From Dolomitihabitans soli (lineage in GTDB: Bacteria; Actinomycetota; Actinomycetes; Streptosporangiales; Streptosporangiaceae): DNA of 64,000 bases. Of this stretch, positions 1-7,599 are shown one piece after another; the stretch's first letter is position 1; the number at the start of each line of letters is the position of its first letter. Where the stretch lies: positions 124,001-188,000 of the forward strand of contig NZ_JAKNTW010000009.1 of NCBI RefSeq assembly GCF_022213955.1. Direction: 5' to 3'. The notes beneath the pieces were generated by a model, which was not told the origin of the DNA, searched no databases, and saw only the letters and a program-made list of their open reading frames with translations. Made by a program: the position numbers and the translations under genes.

Positions 1-629
1 TTCTTGGTTCCCCCGAAACTCAGCACATCGACCCCGGCGTCGGTCGTGAACTCACGGAGCGAGCAGCCGAGGAAGGCGGCCGCATTGGCAAGCCTCGCAC
101 CATCCATGTGAACGAGCAGCCCCCCGGCATGTGCGACCTCCACCAACCGGGCGACCTCGTTGGCCGTGTAACAGGTTCCCAGTTCCGTCACCTGGGAGAT
201 GGAGACGACGCGCGGCTGGGACACCATGACATCACCGATGGCGTGCAGTTGGTCGGTGACATCGTTGGGGCTGAGCTTGCCTGAGGCGGTAGGGGCGGTG
301 AGCAGTTTGACGCCCAACAGACGTTCCGCGGCGCCGGCCTCATGGGTCGCGATATGTGCGGTGTCCGGGCAGATGATCGCGTCGTAGCGTCCCAGCATCG
401 CGGCGAGCCCCACCATGTTGGCTCCCGCACCGTTGAGCACGGCGAAACCGGTCGCCTCGTGCCCGAATATCTCCTTGATCTGCTCCTCGAAGACGTGGGT
501 CCAGCGGTCGTCGCCGTACGCGGGCGCGTCGCCGTCGTTGGCTGCGGCCATGGCGGCGAGCACGGCAGGATGCACTCCAGCGTGGTTGTCACTGGCGAAA
601 CTCTTGGGATATGAGGATTCGATCAGCAC
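1..629 (-). CDS. Low-specificity L-threonine aldolase, partial (3' end outside window)
   Basis: This is the N-terminal 209 codons of a PLP-dependent beta-eliminating lyase that cleaves L-threonine or allo-threonine to glycine and acetaldehyde. The family signatures are SDNHAG near the start, NGAGANM, HMDGARLANAAA, and SFGGTK at the very edge of the window; the Lys of SFGGTK should be the PLP Schiff-base lysine. I chose the GTG at 629 because the reading begins with the usual threonine-aldolase N-terminus (LIESSYPKSFASDN). An ATG at 639 is out of frame. The missing part is the C-terminal third. The family assignment is firm; substrate specificity is inferred. Confidence 0.88.
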   Translation of the reverse strand, partial: MLIESSYPKSFASDNHAGVHPAVLAAMAAANDGDAPAYGDDRWTHVFEEQIKEIFGHEATGFAVLNGAGANMVGLAAMLGRYDAIICPDTAHIATHEAGAAERLLGVKLLTAPTASGKLSPNDVTDQLHAIGDVMVSQPRVVSISQVTELGTCYTANEVARLVEVAHAGGLLVHMDGARLANAAAFLGCSLREFTTDAGVDVLSFGGTK

Positions 630-854
630 GCCGCCACATTACGCCGCCGTCCCGAGCGCCCGACTCGCCACCCTCCGTCGGAGACTGCCCGGGGAGTAAG
701 CAGAACGGGCATGGCAGGCCGCCATGTCACTGGGGATCACCCCGTGGCGACTCTCTTCGGCGCTTGGACGCTCCGGCTAAAGCGGTCTCCACGAACCTTC
801 GCCGAGGTCCAAGCCGGCTCCCAATCTCGGTGATCACGACTCCTGGAGCCGGAG

Positions 855-897
855 AACGTCTCTGGGCATCGCACTAGCTGTACTGCCCAGAGACGTT
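855..897. repeat. Perfect 14-bp inverted repeat at the end of an IS481 remnant
   Basis: AACGTCTCTGGGCA at 855-868 is perfectly mirrored by TGCCCAGAGACGTT at 884-897, with a 15-nt loop that contains the transposase stop codon. It could be a relic of the element's 3' end or an intrinsic terminator that uses the end of the transposase gene. No matching left end is visible. Confidence 0.6.
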
Positions 898-1080
898 GGC
901 CAACCTGGTGATAGGTGACTTGCCGTCGGTAGCGGTGTGGGGTGGGTGGTGCTTGTAGCGATGGAGCCAGGCGGGTAGTGGGTTGCGGGGTGCTTGTTCT
1001 GAGTTGCAGAAGCGTTCCAGTGCCCAGCCGTCGGCCAGAGTGAGGTTGAAGCGTTCGACCCTGCCGTTGGTCTGGGACCA
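874..1080 (-). pseudogene. IS481-family transposase, C-terminal remnant
   Basis: About 69 codons of the extreme C-terminus of an IS481-type DDE transposase survive, in frame to a TAG. The reading TNGRVERFNLTLADGWA contains the NGxVERF segment that carries the third catalytic residue (Glu), and the tail (RYKHHPPHTATDGKSP, then a short end) is typical of the family. Nothing upstream of about 1080 continues the gene, and no start codon or N-terminal HTH is present. It is a dead fragment. Confidence 0.75.
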
Positions 1081-1235
1081 CGCTTACCCGCTGGCGCAGA
1101 GGGCGCCGACCCACTCAGAGCGGAGCAATGCTTGAAACCTGTGGATCTGCCGGGAAGGGGTGTACCTTCCCGGATCTGAGATGAGGTTCTCAAGTAGGCC
1201 GATGTTGGCGCATCGGTCGGGAAGGCACACCCGGA

Positions 1236-1641
1236 ATGCTCACCAGAGTTCCCGAGCTGCCCGCTGACGGCGGCGACGGCTCGGCTGGCCCCTCGTCGGT
1301 CTCGCTGATCGACCAACTGGTGCGCGAGGGCGCCCGCAAGATGCTCGCCGCCCGACGACCTGGACGAACTGCTCGCCTTCTACGACTTCCCGGCCGAGCA
1401 CTGGGTGCATCTGCGCACGATCCACCCCATCGAGAGCACCTTCGCCACGGTCCGGCATCGGACCAAGGTGACCAAGGGGCCGGGCTCACGCGCTGCCGGG
1501 CTGGCCATGGCCTTCAAACTGATCGAGTCCGCCCAGGCCCGCTGGCGGGCGGTCAACGCACCCCACCTCGTCGCCCTGGTCCGTGCCGGAGCCCGCTTTG
1601 AGAAAGGACGACTGGTCGAACGTGAGGAGCGGGCAGCCTAA
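1236..1641 (+). pseudogene. IS256-family transposase with internal deletion and frame change
   Basis: The first part (1236 to about 1352) reads as an N-terminal segment of an IS256/Mutator transposase (SLIDQLVREGARKMLAA). It then jumps directly to a C-terminal segment in another frame from about 1352 (LDELLAFYDFPAEHW, HPIESTFATVRHRT, AFKLIESAQARWR). The central DDE core is missing, so the gene is inactive. A short hairpin (CCGGGAAGG at 1150-1158 and CCTTCCCGG at 1165-1173) lies upstream and may belong to the element's left end. The final TAA overlaps the ATG of the next gene by one base. Confidence 0.75.
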
Positions 1642-2003
1642 TGACAACTCCCGAGCCGCTGACCGATGAGGAACTGGCCGCAATCGAAGAACTCGCTGAG
1701 GCGGCAACTCCAGGGCCGTGGTTCATCCGGCACCTCGACGACGAGGTGGCCATGAGCCTCGTGGCCATCAGCACCGTTCCCGACACCGGCCACGGTGAAC
1801 GGTGGCCGGACTTCGATCATCACGAGATCGTGGCCGCAACCCTCATCCAGCACCCTCGCTACGTCGACGTCGCCGACGAACGCTGGGATGAGAACGCCCA
1901 GTTCATCGCGAACGCCCGCCAAGATATCCCTCGGCTGATCGCCGAAATCAAACGACTCCGTCAGCTACTCACTCCAAAGGGCCACCAAGACCTCGAGGGG
2001 TAA
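1641..2003 (+). CDS. Conserved small hypothetical protein (120 aa)
   Basis: The function is not recognised. It is a very acidic, soluble protein with an N-terminal AATPGPW motif, a middle part rich in His/Asp/Glu, and a C-terminal helix (FIANARQDIPRLIAEIKRLRQLL). This layout of TPGPW followed by FIxxARxDxPxLIxEIxRLR recurs in small actinobacterial and actinophage proteins of unknown role. The ATG overlaps the TAA of the dead IS256 transposase (TAATG), so it may have come in with the mobile DNA or be read by coupling. No promoter or terminator is obvious. Confidence 0.6.
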   Translation: MTTPEPLTDEELAAIEELAEAATPGPWFIRHLDDEVAMSLVAISTVPDTGHGERWPDFDHHEIVAATLIQHPRYVDVADERWDENAQFIANARQDIPRLIAEIKRLRQLLTPKGHQDLEG

Positions 2004-2078
2004 TAACGCTCACCACCAATCCACAGGCGTTGACAATTGCTCCTCAGGGCGGAGCGTACGACACAGAGGATCAGTACG

Positions 2079-2092
2079 GTTTCACGTGAAAC
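2079..2092. promoter_or_regulatory. parS: parS centromere-like site (ParB binding)
   Basis: GTTTCACGTGAAAC is a perfect 14-bp palindrome identical to the bacterial parS core bound by chromosomal ParB. Established knowledge: actinobacterial chromosomes carry clusters of such sites near oriC, next to parAB. Its place here, a few kilobases from the conserved trxA-sigM-murJ block that normally adjoins parAB, fits an origin-proximal centromere site. parA and parB themselves are not in the window. Confidence 0.85.
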
Positions 2093-2437
2093 ACGTGGAA
2101 GTAGTGACGGAATCCAACAGGGACACCGAGTTCTTCTGCGAAGGTGTGCGCAAGGAGGGCCCACATCCAGCGGTGCGCCGACTGTAGGCGAGTACGACAC
2201 GCAGCGAGCGGCCCGTCGGCGGATTCAGCGATGTGAGATGAAGACACCGAGACCCTGACCGCTCGAATCATCGCCGACGATGGCGGTGTTACGGGACCGG
2301 CATCCTCCCCAGCCATGAACATGGAGAACCAGAGGATGCCCCCGCAGCGGATACGCAGAAGGCCGTGCCCAGCCATTCCCCGCCCAGTGAGATGCCGGCC
2401 GATGACCTGTCCCGGCGGGCATGAGGGTCCGGAATCC

Positions 2438-2472
2438 TGCCCGGTGCCCGGTGCCCGGTGCCCGGTGCCCGG
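2438..2472. repeat. Five tandem copies of TGCCCGG
   Basis: The heptamer TGCCCGG repeats five times without interruption, then decays to TGGCGGG. It lies in non-coding DNA and is probably a slippage repeat; no function is evident. Confidence 0.85.
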
Positions 2473-2580
2473 TGGCGGGCTCCGGCGAAGTGGCGGGCGG
2501 ATGCCGCCGGGCGATCCCCCCGGAACCACCCGGCCAAGGGAAGCGCACACCGGCGGCAGGCCGTCCCCGTGTTGCATCTG
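2473..2580. repeat. Diverged duplication, copy A
   Basis: The segment runs GGCGGGCTCCGGC, then GCCGCCGGG, then GGAACCACCCGGC, AAGCGCACACCGGC and CCCGTGT. The same landmarks occur in the same order in copy B at about 2750-2866, so the two are diverged direct repeats of about 110 bp. Confidence 0.65.
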
Positions 2581-2706
2581 GTGTCATGTTGCGGCAGGAA
2601 GTGAAGGTCTGATTCGTGCCGGTGGTGCCGAGCCCGGTGGTGGACGTGCAGTGGCGGTTAACCGTAAGAACGGCATCGTGGCCACGGAGGGGGTGCCTCA
2701 TGGCCG

Positions 2707-2748
2707 GCGGCGGACTTGAGGCGGCGGACTTGAGGCGGCGGACTTGCG
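2707..2748. repeat. Three tandem copies of a 14-bp unit
   Basis: GCGGCGGACTTGAG occurs at 2707-2720 and 2721-2734, and with one change (ending in CG) at 2735-2748. It lies immediately upstream of duplication copy B. Confidence 0.8.
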
Positions 2749-2749
2749 G

Positions 2750-2866
2750 TGGTGGGCTCCGGCAAGGGTGGGCAGAGGCCGCCGGGTGCTCCTCGGAACC
2801 ACCCGGCGTTCCGGAACCACCCGGCTAAGGAAGGCGCACACCGGCAGACCGCACCCGTGTCGCAAT
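2750..2866. repeat. Diverged duplication, copy B
   Basis: This is the partner of the segment at 2473-2580, with the same ordered landmarks. It carries an extra internal GGAACCACCCGGC, so that 13-mer occurs once in copy A and twice here. It ends just before the ddl stop codon. Confidence 0.65.
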
Positions 2867-2874
2867 GTCGGCGG

Positions 2875-3822
2875 TCAGCGGACGGCGGCGGATTCCAGGA
2901 GGAAGCGGCAGACGGTGCCCAGATCCTGACCGGCGGCTTCGACGGACATCGGGAGGAGGGAGGTCTCCGTCATGCCGGGTGCCACGTTGACTTCGAGGAA
3001 ATGGGGCAGGCGGGAGGAGTCGACGATGAGGTCGGTACGGGAGATGTCGCGGAGGCCCAGCGCGGTGTGGGCGGTCACGGCCATCTCGGCGCAGGCGGCG
3101 GCGGCTTCGGAGGAGAGGCGGGCGGGGGCGAAGAACTCGGTGTGCCCGGCGGTGTAGCGAGCGGCGTAATCGTAAACGCCCTCGTCGGGCACGATCTCCA
3201 CCGCGGGCAGGGCCACCGGCCCGTCACCGAGGTCGAGGACGGAGACCGCCACCTCGATCCCCTCGACGTAGCGTTCGATCAGCGCGGTGTCGCCGTAGGC
3301 GAAGCAGCCGACCATCGCGGCGGGCAGTTCTTCGGCGGTGCGGACGATGGAGGCGCCCAGGGCGGACCCGCCGCGGGCGGGCTTGACGAAGAGAGGCAGT
3401 CCGAGGCGCTCCACGATGCGTGTCAGCATCGCCGAGGCGCCGAGGTCGTGGAAGGTCTCCTTGGGAAGCGTCACCGAGTCGGGCGTACGCAGGCCGACGG
3501 AGCGGACGACCGCCTTGGCACTGGGCTTGTCGAAGGCCACCCGGCAGGCGTCGGGACCCGCGCCCACATAGGGAACGCCGAGCAGTTCGAGGACCGAGCG
3601 GATCGCCCCGTCCTCTCCGGCGCCACCGTGCAGCGTCACGAACACCGCGTCAGGCGGGTCGGCGAGCACGGAGGGGATGAGGGAGGAGTCGGTGTCGCGC
3701 GTCTCGACGTCGATACCGGCGGCGCGGAGCACCTCGCTCACCCGGCGCCCCGATCGCAGGGACACCTCCCGCTCATATGACAGTCCGCCGGCCAGAACCA
3801 GCACATGGCCGAGATCGCTCAT
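2875..3822 (-). CDS. ddl: D-alanine--D-alanine ligase family protein
   Basis: This ATP-grasp ligase (315 aa) is expected to make D-Ala-D-Ala for peptidoglycan precursors in the cytoplasm. Visible signatures are HGGAGEDG (family HGxxGEDG), VPYVGAGPDA, KPARGGSALGAS in the ATP-grasp core, an omega-loop-like YDYAARYTAGHTEFFAP whose Tyr residues suggest the D-Ala rather than the D-Lac type, and EVNVAPGMT near the C-terminus. I chose the ATG at 3822, which has AGAGGGA upstream, over an upstream in-frame extension of 14 residues. Actinomycetes often carry a second Ddl elsewhere, so this may be a paralogue. The following PLP aminotransferase is on the same strand, upstream. Confidence 0.85.
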   Translation of the reverse strand: MSDLGHVLVLAGGLSYEREVSLRSGRRVSEVLRAAGIDVETRDTDSSLIPSVLADPPDAVFVTLHGGAGEDGAIRSVLELLGVPYVGAGPDACRVAFDKPSAKAVVRSVGLRTPDSVTLPKETFHDLGASAMLTRIVERLGLPLFVKPARGGSALGASIVRTAEELPAAMVGCFAYGDTALIERYVEGIEVAVSVLDLGDGPVALPAVEIVPDEGVYDYAARYTAGHTEFFAPARLSSEAAAACAEMAVTAHTALGLRDISRTDLIVDSSRLPHFLEVNVAPGMTETSLLPMSVEAAGQDLGTVCRFLLESAAVR

Positions 3823-3895
3823 CGGGAAGGTCCCTCTTCTCTCACGTTCGTGTACGGCCGGCACCCCAGCGAAGGGCGCCGGCCGTACGGAAAAC

Positions 3896-5224
3896 TCAGG
3901 CGAGGTCGGGACCGGGGGTGTCGACCCCGATGTGATCGGGGGCTGAGCCGGTTCCGAAGGTGTCGCGTAGCCGTATCTCCTGCTCGATCACTCCCGACAG
4001 GCGACGGACGCCTTCGCGGATGCGATCGGGCTGGGGATAACAGTAGGACAGCCGCATGTTCCCGGCACCTTGCGCGTCGGCATAGAAACCTGTGCCGGGC
4101 ACGAAGGCGACGCGTTCGGCGACGGCCCGCGGCAGGATCGCCTTGGAGTCGAGGCCCTCGGGCAGGGTCATCCAGACGAAGAAGCCGCCTGCCGGGCGGG
4201 TCCACGTGCAGCCGGGCGGCATGAGCGCCTCCAGCGAGGTGAGCATGGCGTCCCTGCGCTCACGGTACAGCTCGCGGAAGGTTTTGATCTGCTCGCGCCA
4301 CGGCTGGGTGGCGAGATACTGACCCACGGCGAGTTGGGAGAACGAGGAGTGGGACAGCACGGCCGACTCCATGGCCAGCACGAGTTTGTCACGCACCGCG
4401 TGCGGGGCGAGCGCCCAGCCGACCCGGAATCCGGGGGCCAGCGTCTTGGAGAAGGAGCCGAGGTAGACGACGCCCTCGGGGTCGTCGGCCCGGAGCGCGC
4501 GCATCGGCTCGCCGTCGAAGCCGAGCAGGCCGTACGGGTTGTCCTCGACGACGAGCAGGCCCGCGCGCTGGCAGATCTCCAGGACCTCGCGGCGGCGCGC
4601 CAGGTTCAGCGTCACTCCGGCGGGGTTCTGGAAGCTCGGAATCGTGTAGAGGAACTTCAGGCGTCGCCCTGCCCGCTCCAGCCTGGCGATGGTCTCGGCC
4701 AGGTCGGCGGGCACCAGCCCCTGGTCGTCCATCGCGATGTGCACGACGGACGCCTGGTAGGCGGCGAAGGTGCCGAGCGCGCCCACGTAGGAGGGGCCTT
4801 CGGCGAGCACCACGTCGCCGGGGTCGATGAAGATCCGGGTGATCAGGTCGAGGGCCTGCTGGGAACCCACGGTCACGACGACGTCGTCGGAGCCGGCGTC
4901 GATGCCCTCCAGCCGCATGACCTCGCAGATCTGCTCGCGCAGGTGCGGGTCACCCTGGCCCGAGCCGTACTGGAGGGCGACGGGTCCGCGCCGCGCCACC
5001 AGGTCGGCGACGAGCTCGCCGACGACGTCGAGGGGAAGGGCCGTGACGTACGGCATGCCGCCGGCGAGTGAGACCACCTCGGGCCTCGACGCGACGGCGA
5101 ACAGAGCTCGGATCTCGGAGGCGACCATCCCGGTAGCTCGCGCGGCGTACCGATCGACATAGGCGTCGATGCGGGACCCTTGGGTCGCCGCAGTCTGACC
5201 GTGATCCATCGTCTCCTCAGTCAC
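3896..5224 (-). CDS. PLP-dependent class I/II aminotransferase
   Basis: This 442-aa fold-type I aminotransferase resembles the 2-aminoadipate/aromatic aminotransferase group and has no MocR-type DNA-binding domain. Motifs are LAGGMP near the N-terminus, LQYGSGQGDPHLRE, SFQNPAGVT, EDNPYG (aspartate/Asn region contacting PLP), SFSKTLAPGFRVGW with the PLP lysine, and FVPGTGFYAD near the end. The GTG at 5224 is supported by a strong GAGGAGG at 5231-5237, six bases upstream. The natural substrate cannot be read from the sequence. It is followed after 73 bp by ddl, so the two may be co-transcribed. Confidence 0.85.
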   Translation of the reverse strand: MTEETMDHGQTAATQGSRIDAYVDRYAARATGMVASEIRALFAVASRPEVVSLAGGMPYVTALPLDVVGELVADLVARRGPVALQYGSGQGDPHLREQICEVMRLEGIDAGSDDVVVTVGSQQALDLITRIFIDPGDVVLAEGPSYVGALGTFAAYQASVVHIAMDDQGLVPADLAETIARLERAGRRLKFLYTIPSFQNPAGVTLNLARRREVLEICQRAGLLVVEDNPYGLLGFDGEPMRALRADDPEGVVYLGSFSKTLAPGFRVGWALAPHAVRDKLVLAMESAVLSHSSFSQLAVGQYLATQPWREQIKTFRELYRERRDAMLTSLEALMPPGCTWTRPAGGFFVWMTLPEGLDSKAILPRAVAERVAFVPGTGFYADAQGAGNMRLSYCYPQPDRIREGVRRLSGVIEQEIRLRDTFGTGSAPDHIGVDTPGPDLA

Positions 5225-5434
5225 GGTCCACCTCCTCGCTCGATAGCCTGCAAAAAGCAGTCGGATACATCAGAATACGTCACCATCTGTGACAGACATC
5301 TCCGGGGAAGTCATTTGGCCGACCCTGCACATTTCAGCCACCTGGCGTTACCCCACCTGAGCTACGATGCCACCTGGAGACGTCGTGTTCGCGGGGTTTT
5401 CCACTAAGAGCCACGTCAGGAATGGGGCCAGCTG

Positions 5435-6052
5435 TTGTCGCGTCGCCTCGCCAACATCACTCTGGACAACCTTGACGATCTTCCGCGTCGGTGCCGGCGG
5501 TGTGTCTTCTGGGAGCTCGATCCCGTCAACGGCGAGCGTGCGGCCGAGGTGGGCGAGCCGGGGCTGGAGAAGGAAGCGTGGATCTCGGCCACGCTCCTCG
5601 AATGGGGTAGCTGCGGAAAGATCGTCTACGTCGACGGCGTGCCGGCGGGATTCGTGCTCTACGCTCCGCCACTCTACGTGCCGCGTTCGGTGGCCTTCCC
5701 CACCTCGCCGGTGAGCGCCGACGCCGTGCTGCTGATGACGGCCCATGTCATTCCCGAGTTCACCGGGGGCGGCCTGGGCCGGATGCTCATCCAGGGAGCG
5801 GCCAAGGATCTCACTCGGCGGAGTGTCAAGGCGATCGAGGCGTTCGGCGATCTGAAGTGGGAGCAGCCCGGATGCGTGCTTCCCGCCGATCATCTGCTTG
5901 CGGTGGGATTCAAGACGGTTCGCCCCCATCTCCGTTACCCCCGTCTCCGCCTTGAGCTCAAGACGGCCATCTCGTGGCGTGAGGACGTCGAGGTGGCCCT
6001 GGAGAGGCTCCTGGGGTCCATGAGCCCTGAGAGGGCTCTGCGCCCCGTCTGA
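5435..6052 (+). CDS. GNAT-family N-acetyltransferase
   Basis: This is a 205-aa single-domain acetyltransferase. The middle contains LLMTAHVIPEFTGGGLGRMLIQGAAKDL, which matches the beta4-alpha3 acetyl-CoA binding region (a variant of the R/QxxGxG/A loop). An acceptor substrate is not evident. The N-terminus (NITLDNLDDLP, then a Cys-containing CRRCVFWELDP) is typical of the GNAT gene that sits between parB and trxA in many actinomycetes. The start is taken as TTG at 5435 because the conserved N-terminus begins there. Transcription runs toward trxA and ends at a shared terminator. Confidence 0.75.
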   Translation: MSRRLANITLDNLDDLPRRCRRCVFWELDPVNGERAAEVGEPGLEKEAWISATLLEWGSCGKIVYVDGVPAGFVLYAPPLYVPRSVAFPTSPVSADAVLLMTAHVIPEFTGGGLGRMLIQGAAKDLTRRSVKAIEAFGDLKWEQPGCVLPADHLLAVGFKTVRPHLRYPRLRLELKTAISWREDVEVALERLLGSMSPERALRPV

Positions 6053-6074
6053 GGGCATCTGAGAGCTTCAACAA

Positions 6075-6117
6075 CAAGCGGCCCCTTCGCCCGGCAATAG
6101 GGCGAAGGGGCCGCTTG
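6075..6117. terminator. Bidirectional intrinsic terminator
   Basis: There is a perfect 18-bp inverted repeat (arms 6075-6092 and 6100-6117) with a 7-nt loop, lying between the convergent GNAT and trxA genes. The AACAA before it and TTGTGTT after it give modest U-rich tails in both directions. Confidence 0.9.
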
Positions 6118-6209
6118 TGTTGGGTGGGTGCCGCTCAGGGAGCGGTGGTACGGCCGGCCCCGGGGTGCCGTGCCGCAGGGGGCCACCCGGAGCTCCGTGG
6201 GGACGAGCT

Positions 6210-6533
6210 CTAGATGATGCCCTCGAGCTCGCGAAGCAGCATGGCCTTCGGCTTGGCGCCGATGATCTGCTTGACGACCTCTCCACCCTTATAGACGTTC
6301 AGGGTCGGAATCTGGAGTACGCCGTAGTCGCGAGGAACCTGAGGATTCTCGTCGATGTTGAGCTTGACCACGGTCAGCTTGTCGGACTGCTCCTTGGCGA
6401 TTTCTTCAAGGATGGGCGCGACCTGACGGCAGGGACCGCACCACTCGGCCCAGAAGTCGACCAGCACCGGCTTGTCACTCTTCAGGACGTCGGTCGCGAA
6501 GCTGGCGTCGGTGACGCTGTTGATGGTGCCCAC
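6210..6533 (-). CDS. trxA: Thioredoxin
   Basis: This 107-aa thioredoxin reduces protein disulfides in the cytoplasm, recycled by the adjacent reductase. It has the classical WCGPC redox motif at residues 31-35, and the cis-Pro region IPTLNVYKGG. The GTG start at 6533 has GGAGA upstream and lies 13 bp after the trxB stop, so the two form an operon trxB-trxA. Length is normal for the family. Confidence 0.97.
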   Translation of the reverse strand: MGTINSVTDASFATDVLKSDKPVLVDFWAEWCGPCRQVAPILEEIAKEQSDKLTVVKLNIDENPQVPRDYGVLQIPTLNVYKGGEVVKQIIGAKPKAMLLRELEGII

Positions 6534-6546
6534 GGTTCGGTTCTCC

Positions 6547-7479
6547 TTAGCTTTCCTGGTGGGACAGCCAGCGCTCGGCGTCGAGAGACGCCTGGCAGCC
6601 GGTGCCCGCGGCGGTGATCGCCTGACGGTAGATGTGGTCGACGACGTCTCCGCAGGCGAACACACCGCTGATCGCGGTCCCCGTACCAGGGGACTTGACC
6701 TGGATGTATCCCTCGTCGTCGAGGTCCAGCTGGCCCTTGACCAGCTCGTTGCGCGGGTCGTGACCGATGGCGACGAACAGGCCGGTCACCTCCAGCTCGC
6801 TCTCCTCGCCGGTCACGAGGTTGCGCAGTCGTACGCCGGAGACGCGGTCGTCCCCGAGGACGTCGGTCACCTCGCTGTCCCAGACGAAGCGGATCTTGTC
6901 GTTGGCGAAGGCGCGGTCCTGCATGATCTTGCTGGCGCGCAGTTCGGAACGGCGGTGGATCACCGTGACCGAGCGGGCGAAGCGGGTGAGGAAGGTGGCC
7001 TCCTCCATCGCCGAGTCGCCGCCGCCCACGACCACGATGTCCTGGTCGCGGAAGAAGAACCCGTCACAGGTGGCACACCAGGAGACGCCGTGGCCGGACA
7101 GGCGCTTCTCGTTCGGCAGGCCCAGCTCGCGGTAGCGCGACCCGGTGGCCAGGATGACGGTCTTGGCGTAGTAGGTGTCGGTGGTGGTCTTGACCACCTT
7201 GGGCTCGACGTTCAGGTCGACCTCGACGACGTCGTCGGTGACCAGCTCGGCGCCGAACCGCTCCGCCTGCTTGCGCAGGTTGTCCATGAGGTCGGGACCC
7301 ATGATCCCGTCAGGGAAGCCCGGGAAGTTCTCCACGTCTGTGGTGTTCATGAGGGCGCCGCCAGCGGTCACCGAGCCCTCGAAGACCAGCGGCCTCAGGT
7401 CGGCGCGGGCGGAGTAGACGGCGGCGGTGTAGCCTGCCGGGCCCGACCCGATGATGATCACATTACGGACGTCGCTCAC
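6547..7479 (-). CDS. trxB: Thioredoxin-disulfide reductase
   Basis: This 310-aa FAD/NADPH flavoenzyme transfers electrons from NADPH to thioredoxin. It shows GSGPAG (FAD, residues 11-16), the redox-active CATC (135-138), the NADPH fold [13 protein letters not shown], and GVFACGDV near the end. It is the first gene of the trxBA unit. A promoter of the SigR/SigH type lies upstream (7518-7544), which fits thiol-oxidative-stress control. An intrinsic terminator separates it from the sigma/anti-sigma genes. Confidence 0.97.
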   Translation of the reverse strand: MSDVRNVIIIGSGPAGYTAAVYSARADLRPLVFEGSVTAGGALMNTTDVENFPGFPDGIMGPDLMDNLRKQAERFGAELVTDDVVEVDLNVEPKVVKTTTDTYYAKTVILATGSRYRELGLPNEKRLSGHGVSWCATCDGFFFRDQDIVVVGGGDSAMEEATFLTRFARSVTVIHRRSELRASKIMQDRAFANDKIRFVWDSEVTDVLGDDRVSGVRLRNLVTGEESELEVTGLFVAIGHDPRNELVKGQLDLDDEGYIQVKSPGTGTAISGVFACGDVVDHIYRQAITAAGTGCQASLDAERWLSHQES

Positions 7480-7517
7480 GCTCTACGCCTTTCCCGTCTG
7501 CTGTTGCCAGTGGCGAC

Positions 7518-7544
7518 AACAGATCCTAGGCGCAGGTGATTCCC
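7518..7544 (-). promoter_or_regulatory. SigR/SigH-type promoter for trxBA
   Basis: On the minus strand the sequence reads GGGAAT, then exactly 18 bp, then GTT. This matches the GGAAT-N18-GTT consensus of the thiol-stress sigma factor SigR (Streptomyces) / SigH (mycobacteria). The GTT lies 39 bp upstream of the trxB start. Established knowledge: trxBA is a core member of that regulon. Confidence 0.7.
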
Positions 7545-7563
7545 GGCCTGTGGTGGAACGCGA

Positions 7564-7587
7564 AAGAGCCCGCCGAAGCGGGCTCTT
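7564..7587 (-). terminator. Intrinsic terminator after the sigma/anti-sigma operon
   Basis: The arms AAGAGCCCGC (7564-7573) and GCGGGCTCTT (7578-7587) are perfectly complementary around a CGAA loop, followed on the minus strand by a TTTCG tail. It lies 13 bp beyond the anti-sigma stop and separates it from trxBA. Confidence 0.85.
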
Positions 7588-7599
7588 CGCACTACGGTG

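Larger units (their letters stand above)
2004..2874. other. 870-bp stretch without a convincing gene; parS and repeats
   Basis: I see no credible coding region on either strand. The open frames here are low-complexity Pro/Arg/Gly readings of GC repeats. The stretch holds a parS-like palindrome, a five-copy 7-bp tandem repeat, a three-copy 14-bp tandem repeat, and a diverged duplication of about 110 bp. It separates the IS debris from the ddl gene. Confidence 0.6.

Noticed and set aside
1-2003. A functional insertion sequence or prophage at the left edge
   Set aside because: Both transposases lack essential parts, and no integrase or phage structural genes are seen.
2438-2472. TGCCCGG repeats as replication iterons
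   Set aside because: The 7-bp period is too short for iterons spaced by helical turns, and no initiator gene is near.
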